A stretch of 64,000 bases of DNA from Gemmata massiliana (GCA_000531095.1 HG799465.1:913915-977914), one strand, 5' to 3'. Positions 34,747 to 43,130 are shown, counted from the stretch's first letter. Notes: generated from the letters alone by a model not told the origin. A program made the numbers and translations.

Positions 34747-37329
34747 ATGCCGAAGGACGCACTCCCGATCGATGACGCGCTACCCGAATTACTCGCCGCG
34801 CTCCGCGCGAACGGGGCCGCGGTGCTGCGTGCCCCCACCGGCGCCGGCAAAACCACCCGCGTGCCGCCCGCGGTCGTGGAAAGTGGGCTCGCGGGGACCG
34901 GCCTCGTGCTGATGCTCGAACCGCGCCGCGTCGCCGCTCGTGCCGCGGCGCGGCGCATGGCGATCGAGCACGGGTCACCGATCGGCGATGTGTTCGGCTA
35001 CCAGGTGCGGTTCGATCGCAAAGCCAGCGCGCGCACGCGGGTACTCGTTGTCACCCCGGGCGTGCTGCTCCGTCGGCTCATCGACGACCCGTTCTTGGAC
35101 GGAACCGCGTGCGTCGTATTCGATGAATTTCACGAACGCGGTCTGGAAGCCGATCTCGCGCTCGGAATGGTGCGCCTCGTTCGAGAGAACGTGCGCCCGG
35201 AATTAAAAGTCATCGTGATGTCCGCAACCGTGGACCCGCTCGCGGTGTCCACGTACTTCGGCGGGTGCCCGGTTGTGGATAGCGCGGGGCGCACGTTCCC
35301 GGTCGACGTGAAATACCGCCCGCGCCGTACCGATACGCCCGTGCCGCTCGCGGTCGCCGACGCGGTCCGGGACGTGCTCACCGAGCGCGACGGGGATGTA
35401 CTCGCGTTCCTGCCCGGGCTGCGCGAGATCGGCCAAACGGCCGACCATCTCGAAACGTTCGCACGCGAGCAAGGCATTGCCGTACTGCCGCTTCACGGCG
35501 ATCTCCCGCCCGAACAGCAGGACCGCGCACTTCAGAAGCTCGATCAGCGAAAGATCGTCCTAGCGACGAACGTTGCGGAAACGTCCGTGACGGTAGCCGG
35601 CGTGACCGCGGTGGTCGATTCGGGCCTCGCGCGGCAAATGGAGTTCGCACCGGACGTCGGCATGGACCGGCTCCGGCTCGTTCCCATTTCGCGCGCGTCG
35701 GCCGATCAGCGCGCGGGCCGTGCGGGGCGTACCGCTCCCGGTGTGTGCGTCCGACTGTGGGACGAGCCGAGCCACCGCGGGCGCCCGGAACAGACCGTGC
35801 CCGAAATCAAGCGCGTCGACTTGTGCGGTGCGGCACTTCAACTGGCCGCGCTCGGCGAACGCGACGTGCGCAAGTTCCCGTGGCTCGATGCGCCGACCGA
35901 AGAGGCCGTGCAGCAAGCGCTTCGCTTACTCGAACAACTCGAACTGCTGAACGCCGACGGCCTGACGCCGCTCGGCGAAGCCGCGGCCGCGCTCCCGGTT
36001 CACCCGCGACTCGGGCGGCTCCTTCTCGAAGGCCAGCGCCTGGGCTGTGCGCCTCGCGCCGCACTCGCCGCCGCGCTCCTCTCGGAACGCGACCCGTTCT
36101 TGCGCGAGTTTGACAGCGGACCGCCCGTCCGAAGAGCCCCGCCCACCGTGTCGGACGTGCTGGACCGCGTAGAGGCACTCGAAGCGTTCGAGCGCGGGGG
36201 CCGACTCGATGGCCCGCTCGGGCGCCTGCATCGCGGTGGGGCGCACGGCGTGCTGGAAGTGCGAAATCAGTTGGCACGGCTGATACGACCTAACCCCCAA
36301 ACCCCCTTCCCTAAGAAGGAAGGGGGCTTTGAAGCCCCTCCCTTTTTAGGGGAGGGGTTGGGGAGAGGTTCTGATAGCTCCCTTCTTCGTTGCATCTTCA
36401 CCGCGTACCCGGACCGGCTCGCGCGCCGGCGCGAGCCGGGGAGCACAAAAGCCCTCACCGTGGGCGGACGCGGTGTGAGGCTCGCGCAAACGAGTGGCGT
36501 GAGCGAGCCGGAATTGTTCGTGTGCGTCGACGTGGATGCTGGGGGAGCGGATTCGTTCGTGCGGCTCGCGTCCGGCGTGGAACGCGAATGGCTGTCCTCG
36601 GAGCGTGTAACAACACGAATCGAAGTAACTTTTGACGACAAGACCGAACGCCTAGCGGCGCGAAAGGTGACGCGCTTCGACGACCTCGTTTTGGACGAAA
36701 CGAACGCGCATATCGCCGACGAATCCGAAGCCGCAAGCGTGCTCGCCGCTGCTGCCGCGGAGCGCCTGGAAAAAGTGCTGCCACCGCCCGACTCCGCTGC
36801 GGGGGCGTTTCGTACTCGCGTGCGGTGCCTGCGCGCGTGGGTACCCGAGTTGGAACTCCCCGCGTTCGAGGCGGCCGATCTCCGCGAAGCACTCGAAACG
36901 CTGTGTCGCAACCGACGGTCACTCGCCGACGTGCGCAACGGGCCGTGGCTCGATTTCCTTAAAGGGCAATTGACGTACCAGCAACTTCAGATGGTAGAGA
37001 GTGAGGCTCCGGAACGAATCGAAGTGCCGAGCGGCAGCCACATTCAGATCGAGTACGCGGAGGGGCGCCCACCTGTACTCGCGGCGCGAATCCAGGAAAT
37101 GTTCGGCCTGACGGAAACGCCCCGAGTTGCCCGCGGGCGCGTGAAAGTGCTGCTCCACTTGCTCGCCCCGAACTACCGCCCGCAGCAGGTAACGGACGAC
37201 CTCGCGAGCTTCTGGACGAACGGCTATCCGCTCGTGCGGAAGGAGCTGCGTGCGCGCTACCCGAAACACAGTTGGCCCGAAGACCCGCTCACCGCAGAAG
37301 CCATTCGCGGCGCTCGGAAGAGGAACTAG
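34747..37329 (+). CDS. hrpB: ATP-dependent helicase HrpB, with a palindromic element inserted in frame
   Basis: HrpB is a DEAH-type RNA helicase family protein. The 860-residue product has Walker A (PTGAGKTTR), DExH motif (FDEFHERGLEADL), SATVD, motif V/VI (NVAETSVTVAGVTAVVDSG, QRAGRAGRTAPG), the HA2 region and the HrpB C-terminal domain (CIFTAYPDRLARRR, YPKHSWPEDP). Most HrpB proteins are about 820-840 residues. The excess is explained by residues about 515-541 (RPNPQTPFPKKEGGFEAPP and following), which are encoded by a double hairpin element and fall in the linker between the HA2 and C-terminal domains. Core motifs are intact, so the protein may still work. The ATG at 34747 lies 82 bases from the divergent transporter gene. 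The stop codon touches the next repeat element. Confidence 0.93.
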   Translation: MPKDALPIDDALPELLAALRANGAAVLRAPTGAGKTTRVPPAVVESGLAGTGLVLMLEPRRVAARAAARRMAIEHGSPIGDVFGYQVRFDRKASARTRVLVVTPGVLLRRLIDDPFLDGTACVVFDEFHERGLEADLALGMVRLVRENVRPELKVIVMSATVDPLAVSTYFGGCPVVDSAGRTFPVDVKYRPRRTDTPVPLAVADAVRDVLTERDGDVLAFLPGLREIGQTADHLETFAREQGIAVLPLHGDLPPEQQDRALQKLDQRKIVLATNVAETSVTVAGVTAVVDSGLARQMEFAPDVGMDRLRLVPISRASADQRAGRAGRTAPGVCVRLWDEPSHRGRPEQTVPEIKRVDLCGAALQLAALGERDVRKFPWLDAPTEEAVQQALRLLEQLELLNADGLTPLGEAAAALPVHPRLGRLLLEGQRLGCAPRAALAAALLSERDPFLREFDSGPPVRRAPPTVSDVLDRVEALEAFERGGRLDGPLGRLHRGGAHGVLEVRNQLARLIRPNPQTPFPKKEGGFEAPPFLGEGLGRGSDSSLLRCIFTAYPDRLARRREPGSTKALTVGGRGVRLAQTSGVSEPELFVCVDVDAGGADSFVRLASGVEREWLSSERVTTRIEVTFDDKTERLAARKVTRFDDLVLDETNAHIADESEAASVLAAAAAERLEKVLPPPDSAAGAFRTRVRCLRAWVPELELPAFEAADLREALETLCRNRRSLADVRNGPWLDFLKGQLTYQQLQMVESEAPERIEVPSGSHIQIEYAEGRPPVLAARIQEMFGLTETPRVARGRVKVLLHLLAPNYRPQQVTDDLASFWTNGYPLVRKELRARYPKHSWPEDPLTAEAIRGARKRN
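36289..36371. repeat. Palindromic double-hairpin element inside the hrpB reading frame
   Basis: Hairpin one has arms CCCCCTTCC/GGAAGGGGG (near 36303-36326); hairpin two has arms CCCCTCC/GGAGGGG (near 36335-36357). An outer stem joins CTAACCCCCAA on the left with TTGGGGAGAGG on the right, so the whole unit can fold as a cruciform. The element adds about 27 codons with no stop in the hrpB frame. The composition (CT-rich then GA-rich) is quite unlike the surrounding gene. Confidence 0.85.
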
Positions 37330-37330
37330 C

Positions 37331-37655
37331 CGCGGATTAGGACAGAAGACAGATTGGCCACAAAAAGGCACAAAGAGCACAAAAAAGAGAGCCGAAGCAG
37401 AGAGCAGAGATCAGAGCGTGGGTTCAGCCCCGCGAGGGGCGGCCGCGTGTAGCCAGGGGTGAAGCGAGCGACGCGAGCGCAACCCCTGGCGCGCTCCCGC
37501 GAACCCCGATGTTCTGCGGCCACCCTCATCGCGACAAGGCCCGCCGGGGGTTGCGCTCCGCTTCACCCCTGGCTACTCGCTCACGCCCCCTTACGGGGCT
37601 TCAAACCTCATACATTTTCCGTCTTAATCCGTGCCCTCTGTGGTCATCCGTAGCG
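37331..37655 (+). repeat. About 300-bp imperfect palindromic element, copy A
   Basis: It begins two bases after the hrpB stop with CGCGGATTAGGAC and ends near GTCTTAATCCGTG plus a short tail, giving terminal inverted repeats. Inside are long nested arms, for example TAGCCAGGGGTGAAGCG (from 37450) and CGCTTCACCCCTGGCTA (to 37576), and outer GCCCCGCGAGGGGC/GCCCC...GGGGC stems. A second copy in opposite orientation lies at 40726-41068. There is no transposase gene; open frames here are an effect of the palindrome. Confidence 0.85.
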
Positions 37656-37674
37656 GTTTTTCCTGCCCTCACAA

Positions 37675-38988
37675 TTACGGCTTCCACCACGCATCGAGAC
37701 GTTTCGTTAGTTCCCTCACCTTGTCGGGGTGTTTCGCGGCCATGTTGTCTTTCTCGGTCGGGTCTTTGGCCACGTCGTACAGTTCGGGCTGGCCGTCCTT
37801 CACATTCGACTCGTGCGGCAGGATCAGTTTCCAGTTCCCGTCGAGCACCCAGCGGTATTGCAGGTTCGCGGCAGGCTTCGTGATGTCGACCGCGTTGTGC
37901 TCGAAGGTTTCGCCGAACAGTTCGCTACGGCTCGCGACCCAGTGGGCGTCGAGCAGGTCGATCCCGGTCATGCCTTTACTCGGCTTGGCCCCCACCGCGC
38001 GCAGGATGGTCGGGGCCAGGTCGATCGAACTCGCGAGCTGGTCCGATTCGCCCGGCTTCACGTGCCCCGGCCACTTCACGAGAATCGGGGTGCGCAGACC
38101 ACCGTCATAGGGCGAGCGCTTCGATTTCGGGGCGAAGTTCGCCGAAGTTTCGTCCTGAATCCAGCCGTTGTCGTGCAAGTAAATCACGATCGTGTTCTCG
38201 GATTGCCCGCTCTTTTCGATCTTCGCGAGCAAGTCGCCAATCGTTTCATCGAACCACTCACACATCGCCCAATACTTCGCGACGAACTCGGATTTCGTAT
38301 TGTCCTTGTATTTGCTGAAGAGGCGCTCGGGCGGGTTGTGGGGCTGGTGCGGCATCATCGGCGCGTACCACACGAAGAACGGTTTCTTGTCCTTCTGGGC
38401 TTTGTCGAGGAAGTCGAAGACAGGTTGCAGCCCCTCGCGCCCGATCTTCAGCCCCTCGTCGCCGTGGCGCGCGCCTTTTGCGGGGTCGCCGTGCGTCATG
38501 CCCTCGGTGAACCCACCGCACCGGCACGCACTCCCCTCCCACCACTTTCCGGCCTGGAAGCTCACGTACCCTTCCTTCTCCAACAGCTTCGGGAGCGTGG
38601 GCGCCTTCTCAAACAGTGCGATCATTTGCTGTCGCTGCTTCAGAAACCCCGCGGCCTTCTGCGCCTGGGCGTTGGTCAGCCCCTTCGGGATGGGCGGATC
38701 GTTGGAGGTCATCAGATGCTGGTGCGGGTAAAGCCCGGTAACCATCGTCGCCAGACTCGCGCGACACAGGCTGGTGGGCACGTAGCCGCGTTTGAAGACG
38801 AGCGACTCGCGCGCGAGTTTGTCGAGGTGCGGCGTCTTGATGTGCTCGTGGCCCATGAACCCGTAATCGGTCCACCCCTGGTCGTCGCCCACAATGAGCA
38901 CGACGTTCGGCGGGGCCGCCTGAGCGGAGCGCGCGAATACGAGTGCGAGCACGAACGGTGCGAAGAGGCGCAGCATAATGATGCACAT
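37675..38988 (-). CDS. Secreted sulfatase with an altered active-site motif
   Basis: Sulfatases remove sulfate esters, in planctomycetes often from polysaccharides. The 437-residue protein has a signal peptide (LVFARSAQAAPP), the N-terminal metal site (NVVLIVGDDQGW) and the active-site region SLCRASLATMVTGLYPHQH, then EGYVSFQAGKWWEG, FVWYAPMMPHQPHNPP and YDGGLRTPILVKWPG. The formylglycine Cys is present, but the fifth residue of the usual C-x-P/A-x-R core is Leu (CRASL) instead of Arg. The chosen ATG at 38988 opens directly on the signal peptide; an internal ATG at 38976 is possible and neither has a good ribosome binding site. It follows the DUF1080 gene on the same strand and may be co-transcribed. 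Confidence 0.88.
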   Translation of the reverse strand: MCIIMLRLFAPFVLALVFARSAQAAPPNVVLIVGDDQGWTDYGFMGHEHIKTPHLDKLARESLVFKRGYVPTSLCRASLATMVTGLYPHQHLMTSNDPPIPKGLTNAQAQKAAGFLKQRQQMIALFEKAPTLPKLLEKEGYVSFQAGKWWEGSACRCGGFTEGMTHGDPAKGARHGDEGLKIGREGLQPVFDFLDKAQKDKKPFFVWYAPMMPHQPHNPPERLFSKYKDNTKSEFVAKYWAMCEWFDETIGDLLAKIEKSGQSENTIVIYLHDNGWIQDETSANFAPKSKRSPYDGGLRTPILVKWPGHVKPGESDQLASSIDLAPTILRAVGAKPSKGMTGIDLLDAHWVASRSELFGETFEHNAVDITKPAANLQYRWVLDGNWKLILPHESNVKDGQPELYDVAKDPTEKDNMAAKHPDKVRELTKRLDAWWKP

Positions 38989-39040
38989 TGAAAAGAAGTG
39001 CTCGGAAAGGAGGGTACGTATTGCGCGCACCGCTCCTGGT

Positions 39041-39067
39041 GAACCCGATACACAAGTATCGGGGTTG
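39041..39067. repeat. Short hairpin of the GAACCC-N-GGGGTT family
   Basis: GAACCCGATA (39041-39050), loop CACAAG, TATCGGGGTT (39057-39066). It lies between the DUF1080 and sulfatase genes. The flanks and the CACAAG loop resemble the element at 44516. Confidence 0.65.
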
Positions 39068-39080
39068 AAGCGATCGATTG

Positions 39081-40118
39081 CTACTTCACTTCGACGACCC
39101 ACACGTTGCGGTACACGACCGGGTCGCCGTGGTTCTGGAACTGGAACGGTCCGGGGTTCGCGTCTTCCTTCTGACCGCCGGGGCACTCCTTCGGGAACTC
39201 GATGTTGTCGTGGATCTTCACGCCGTTGTGGTAGACCGTCGCGCGGCCGTTCTTGGTCTTCTTGCCGTTCGCGTCGAACTGCGCGGGGGTGAACTCGATG
39301 TCATACGTCTGCCACGCCAGCGGCGGCAGGCACATGTTCACGCTCGGCTTGTGCTGCGTGTAGATGCCGCCGCACTCGTTGTTCTCGCCGGACAGCCCGA
39401 AGCTGTCGAGCACCTGGCACTCGTAACGGTTCTGGAAGTACACCCCGCTGTTCCCGCGCCCCTGCCCGGTGCTGTTCGGCATCCACGGGAGCCGGAACTC
39501 GATGTGCGCCTTGAACGCGCCGAATTTCTGCTTGCTCGTCACGCCCACGTCGAGGTACTTGCCGTCCGAAAGGGTGACGATCTTTCCGCCGGTCCACTTC
39601 TTCTCGTCGCCCTCGGCACCGAACAGCACGACGGCGTCCGCGGGCGCCTTGGCGCCGATCGTCTTGGACTTGCGCTCGACCTTCTTCGCCAAAAATTCCG
39701 CTTCGTCGTGCTTCATCATGAAGACTCCATCCCCGATGCTTCCTTGTACAGGTTCCTTTTTCCCGTCGCGGATGATGACCTTACCGTCTTGCCGAACAGC
39801 AGAGAATGGAGCCACGTTTTTACCAACCCACCCGGCCCCGGGCAACCCACCGCGAAGCATCTTGAGTGTGAACTCGCCGGCTCCGTTCGCGATGACTTGC
39901 ACTCCGAATTTCTCCTCTTTCTCGCCCTCTTTGTACCTGCCCTCGTACTCGCCCTGGATCGCGAAATCGGGGTCTTTGGCGGCCTCGGTCGGCTCTGCAA
40001 TCGCGATGCGCGCCAGCTTCTTGGGAGCGCCCTTCTTGTCTTGCGCGATCGAATCTGGAGACCCCGTTGTAGCGAGCAGACCGGCAACGAACACGCCGGC
40101 GAGCAGCGGACGAAACAT
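39081..40118 (-). CDS. Secreted DUF1080 (3-keto-disaccharide hydrolase type) protein
   Basis: The 345-residue protein has a signal peptide (LLATTGSPDSIAQ) and an N-terminal region of about 130 residues. The concanavalin-like DUF1080 domain follows, seen in WTGGKIVTLSDGKYLDVGV, KAHIEFRLPWMP, GNSGVYFQNRYECQVLDSFG, CGGIYTQ, WQTYDIEFTPA and IQFQNHG-type ending (FQFQNHGDPVVYRNVWV). The family is abundant in planctomycetes and includes enzymes acting on 3-keto-glycosides. The pairing with a sulfatase just downstream points to breakdown of a sulfated or modified carbohydrate. Confidence 0.9.
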   Translation of the reverse strand: MFRPLLAGVFVAGLLATTGSPDSIAQDKKGAPKKLARIAIAEPTEAAKDPDFAIQGEYEGRYKEGEKEEKFGVQVIANGAGEFTLKMLRGGLPGAGWVGKNVAPFSAVRQDGKVIIRDGKKEPVQGSIGDGVFMMKHDEAEFLAKKVERKSKTIGAKAPADAVVLFGAEGDEKKWTGGKIVTLSDGKYLDVGVTSKQKFGAFKAHIEFRLPWMPNSTGQGRGNSGVYFQNRYECQVLDSFGLSGENNECGGIYTQHKPSVNMCLPPLAWQTYDIEFTPAQFDANGKKTKNGRATVYHNGVKIHDNIEFPKECPGGQKEDANPGPFQFQNHGDPVVYRNVWVVEVK

Positions 40119-40251
40119 AACGCACCTGGGAGGGAAGTTGTGGGGCGGGAACCGCGCGGACGCGGCACGCCAATTGTCGCGGTGGAGGCGCCCGCGTCAA
40201 TGGGTGCATGGGCGACTTTCTGGATCATTCTCACGCGCGTAAAATGCGGGC

Positions 40252-40716
40252 ATGGAACAGCCCCACGACGAAGTGACCGCGTACCACGAGGCCGGGCACG
40301 CGGTGATCGCGCTGGCCCTCGGGCGCACCATCCACAAAGTGAGCGTGCTGCCGAACCGCGAGCGCATGGGCGAGTGCCGCTTCGGTCGGGGTAGCGCGAA
40401 GCCGACCGACGACTGGGTGGAGCGCGAGATCCTGATCGCGCTCGGCGGCATGGCGGCCGAGGCCCGGCACACCGGCACTTACGCGACAGAGGAAGCCGGA
40501 CAGGATTTGCGATTCGTGCGCCGGCTCGCACTGGAGCGCAAATCCGACCGCCAGGTCGAGCGCTACGAGCAGCGGATGCTGGACAAGGTCGAGTACATGC
40601 TCGCGGACGAGGGGAACTGGAAAGCGGTGCAACTGATCGCCGCGGAACTGCTGAAGCATGGCGCCATCAGCGGAAGAGCCGCGCGGCACCTGTTCGAGTT
40701 AGCGACGAAGGAGTGA
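40252..40716 (+). CDS. Stand-alone M41 (FtsH-type) zinc peptidase domain
   Basis: FtsH proteases join an AAA ATPase to an M41 zinc peptidase domain. This 154-residue protein contains only the peptidase part: the HExxH zinc motif (YHEAGHAVIAL), GGMAAEA, and an Asp in GQDLRFVRRLA at the place of the third zinc ligand. No membrane segment or ATPase is present. It may be a separate small protease, or a former FtsH domain with another role. The gene is alone on the plus strand and divergent from the DUF1080 gene; a palindromic element starts ten bases after its stop. Confidence 0.8.
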   Translation: MEQPHDEVTAYHEAGHAVIALALGRTIHKVSVLPNRERMGECRFGRGSAKPTDDWVEREILIALGGMAAEARHTGTYATEEAGQDLRFVRRLALERKSDRQVERYEQRMLDKVEYMLADEGNWKAVQLIAAELLKHGAISGRAARHLFELATKE

Positions 40717-40725
40717 GGAAATACG

Positions 40726-41068
40726 CCACGGATGAACACAGAGAACGCGGATTAAACACGAAGACGAAAAATGTGTGAGGTTTGAAGCCCCGTGAGGGGC
40801 GTGAGCGAGTAGCCAGGGGTGAAGCGGAGCGCAACCCCCGGCGGGCCAATACCCACTACCTTGTCGCGATGAGGGTGGCCGCAGAACATCGGGGTTCGCG
40901 GGAGCGCGCCAGGGGTTGCGCTCGCGTCACTCGCTTCACCCCTGGCTACACTCGGCCGCCCCTCACGGGGCTGAACCCACGCTTCTGATCTCTGCCCTCT
41001 GCTTCGGCTCTCTTTTTGTGGCCAATCTGCCTTCTGTCTTAATCCGTGCTCTCTGTGTTCATCCGTGG
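40726..41068 (-). repeat. 343-bp imperfect palindromic element, copy B (inverted relative to copy A)
   Basis: The terminal inverted repeats are 30 bases with two mismatches: CCACGGATGAACACAGAGAA at the left end and its mirror at the right. The interior matches copy A in reverse, including the CCAGGGGTGAAGC arms and the loop with CGAACCCCGATGTTCTGCGG (reverse strand). It has about 14 extra bases in the loop compared with copy A. Copy B is more complete at both ends; copy A seems shortened at its left side where it meets hrpB. Confidence 0.85.
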
Positions 41069-41087
41069 CTATTCTTCCGTATCGCAA

Positions 41088-41654
41088 TCACCCACCAGAG
41101 CGCTTCACCTTGTAGCCGAGTTTCTCCAGTTCCTGCGCGAGCTTGTCGCGGTGGTCACCCTGGATCTCGATTCGGCCGTCCTTCGCGGTGCCGCCGGTGC
41201 CGCACTTGTTCTTGAGCTGCGTCGCGAGCTCCTTCAGCGCGTCCTCACCGAGCGGTAGCTCGGACACCACCGTAACGCCCTTTCCCTTCCGCCCGGCGGT
41301 TTCGCGACTCAGTTTTACCGTGTGAACCTTCTTCGGCGGCGCCGGCGGTGGCGGGGAAGCGGGCTTGGGTGGCAGTTCCTCGTCGCTGCCACCGAGCAGC
41401 CGCGCGATCAGACCCGCGGCCGCGGCGCCCGTGTCACCAGCCGCCCATTTCTCGACGCGACCGGTCCAGCCGTCCGGCGCGGAACCGTCGAGCGGAACAA
41501 CCACCTCCACGCCCGCGAACGCGGCCGGCGCGACAGTCACCCCGCGCCAGGGCATCCCCAGGCGCCCGGCGGCGGAATCAAACGCCGACCGCGCGCCCTC
41601 GGCTTTCGCGAGGTCGGCGGAAACGAACAGAGCGGTACGAAATACTTTCGCCAT
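41088..41654 (-). CDS. SUI1 (eIF1/YciH-like) protein with an extra N-terminal domain
   Basis: The C-terminal 80 residues are a SUI1 domain (VKLSRETAGRKGKGVTVVSE, ALKELATQLKNKCGTGGTAK, IEIQGDHRDKLAQELEKLGY), the fold of eIF1 and bacterial YciH, which act at the ribosomal P site during start selection. The N-terminal 90 residues (TALFVSADLAKAEGARSAF, GLIARLLGG) are unusual; the pattern recalls a low-molecular-weight tyrosine phosphatase, but the catalytic CxxxxxR loop is absent. A Pro-rich linker separates the two. Typical YciH is about 110 residues, this protein 188. It is followed by nothing on the same strand except the palindromic element. Confidence 0.8.
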   Translation of the reverse strand: MAKVFRTALFVSADLAKAEGARSAFDSAAGRLGMPWRGVTVAPAAFAGVEVVVPLDGSAPDGWTGRVEKWAAGDTGAAAAGLIARLLGGSDEELPPKPASPPPPAPPKKVHTVKLSRETAGRKGKGVTVVSELPLGEDALKELATQLKNKCGTGGTAKDGRIEIQGDHRDKLAQELEKLGYKVKRSGG

Positions 41655-41660
41655 GTGATC

Positions 41661-43082
41661 TCAACTGAAAATGTCACTCGTGCAGTCACCGCCTGGGTAG
41701 CGAACCTCGTGCGCGCGGCTCGGGCCGTCCGGCTCCTGACCGAAGTCCACACAGAACTTGTCGTTCAGCGCCAGCCCACCCTTCTCGGTGTCGCAGTCGA
41801 TCTGCACCATCCACGAGCCTTGCTTCCCCAAATCCGGGTAGAAAACGTTGTCCCACGTGCTGTAGAGCGAGTTCGTCGCGTACAGGCGCTTGCCGTCGAG
41901 CGACAACTGGAGCATCTGCGGGCCACCGGCCAGCTCCTTGCCCTTGTGTACGACGGGCTTGCCGAGCGCGCCGCCGAGTTTCAGGGTACCGGTGAGTTTC
42001 GGTTTGCCGGGGTCGGTGATGTCGTACTGCTTCACCTCGCCGTGCAACCACGCGGCCAGATACAGGAAGCGATCGTCCATCGAGATCACGAAGTCGCTGA
42101 TGAGCCCCGGCACCGCGCCGCCGGGGAACTTGTCGTTCTTGACCGGCGCGAGTTCGATGACCTTGTCAGCGGACCACTCCTGGTCGGTCTTGCCGTCGGT
42201 CGCGAACCGCCACATCGTGCTACTCAGTGCCGCGCCGACGAACCCGATCGGTCGAGACGGGTCGTGGAGGAACCGCACTTCCAGCGGGATCGCCGCCGCT
42301 CCCAAATCGAAGGACTGCTTGATCTTCCGCTCTTTCCAGTCCCACACGTGGATCTTCTGGCCGTACTTGCCGGCCTTCACGTCGTCGAAGTTCGGCCCGG
42401 GAGCGAACGTCTTCGGTGCGGCCCACTCGCTCGACACCATCGCGTTGTGTCGCGGTTGGTACCAGAAATCGTAGTTGAAATTCATTCCCGTCAGGTCTTT
42501 TTCCCACCGCCCTTTGATCTCGTACTTATCGTCGAGCAACAGGAACCCGCCCGGTGCCTCGCCCTTCGCGTTGCCGAGCATCGAGAGCATGATTTCGCCG
42601 GTCGGCAAGCAGTGAGCCGTGTGCGGCGCGGACAGATCGGCCTTCTTCGCGATCTCCTCCGGCTCGATCACCTTGTGGACCTTCAGCGCGAGCGGGTCTT
42701 TCGCGTCGATGATGTGAATCCGGCCCGACTTCAGACCGGGCACGATGAGGTACCGGCGGTCGCCCGGCTTGCCGTGACACGAGGAGCAAATGTTCCAGCC
42801 GAAGTGGTGCAGCTCGTCACCGACCTTCGGCATTTTCAGCCGGTGAACGACCTGCCCATACGTCTTCGAGTCGGGCTTCGCGTCCACCACCGCGAGGTAA
42901 TCGGGTTTGTCGATCCCGGTGTTCGCATAGGTGCAGGTGACGAAAAGCAGCTCCTCGCGCGGCCCCTTCATCGCCTCTTTCGGCGAAGCGAACCCGGGCG
43001 TCTCGAAGTCCGGAGGAGGCAACGGCCCGGACGCAGCGATGGCACTCGCAGCAGAAGCGGCCAGAAACTCGCGGCGGTCCAT
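41661..43082 (-). CDS. Selenium-binding protein 1 (SBP56) family protein
   Basis: The SBP56 family includes human SELENBP1 (methanethiol oxidase); bacterial members are copper-dependent thiol oxidases or of unknown role. The 473-residue protein starts with a twin-Arg-like signal (MDRREFLAASAASAIAAS) and has the family signature DELHHFGWNICSSCHG, with the Cys pair, then HTAHCLPTGEIMLSMLGN, FNYDFWYQPRHNAMVSSEW, SDFVISMDDRFLYLAAWLHG and GGPQMLQLSLDGKRLYATNS. Histidine-rich metal-site residues are intact. A Tat signal suggests export after folding, consistent with metal cofactor loading. Its stop lies six bases from the SUI1 start, so the two genes may form one transcription unit. Confidence 0.9.
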   Translation of the reverse strand: MDRREFLAASAASAIAASGPLPPPDFETPGFASPKEAMKGPREELLFVTCTYANTGIDKPDYLAVVDAKPDSKTYGQVVHRLKMPKVGDELHHFGWNICSSCHGKPGDRRYLIVPGLKSGRIHIIDAKDPLALKVHKVIEPEEIAKKADLSAPHTAHCLPTGEIMLSMLGNAKGEAPGGFLLLDDKYEIKGRWEKDLTGMNFNYDFWYQPRHNAMVSSEWAAPKTFAPGPNFDDVKAGKYGQKIHVWDWKERKIKQSFDLGAAAIPLEVRFLHDPSRPIGFVGAALSSTMWRFATDGKTDQEWSADKVIELAPVKNDKFPGGAVPGLISDFVISMDDRFLYLAAWLHGEVKQYDITDPGKPKLTGTLKLGGALGKPVVHKGKELAGGPQMLQLSLDGKRLYATNSLYSTWDNVFYPDLGKQGSWMVQIDCDTEKGGLALNDKFCVDFGQEPDGPSRAHEVRYPGGDCTSDIFS

Positions 43083-43130
43083 GCGTGGTTACCTCGGGAG
43101 AGTCGCGTGGAGTATCAAACTGCATCTCAC

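Noticed and set aside
37459-37653. Open frames in the palindromic element (for example one containing MFCGHPHRDK)
   Set aside because: They arise from the repeat itself, appear in mirrored form in copy B, and have no ribosome binding site or domain.
38989-39186. Longer N-terminus of the sulfatase
   Set aside because: It is Arg/Pro-rich, runs through a hairpin and into the DUF1080 gene, and would bury the signal peptide.
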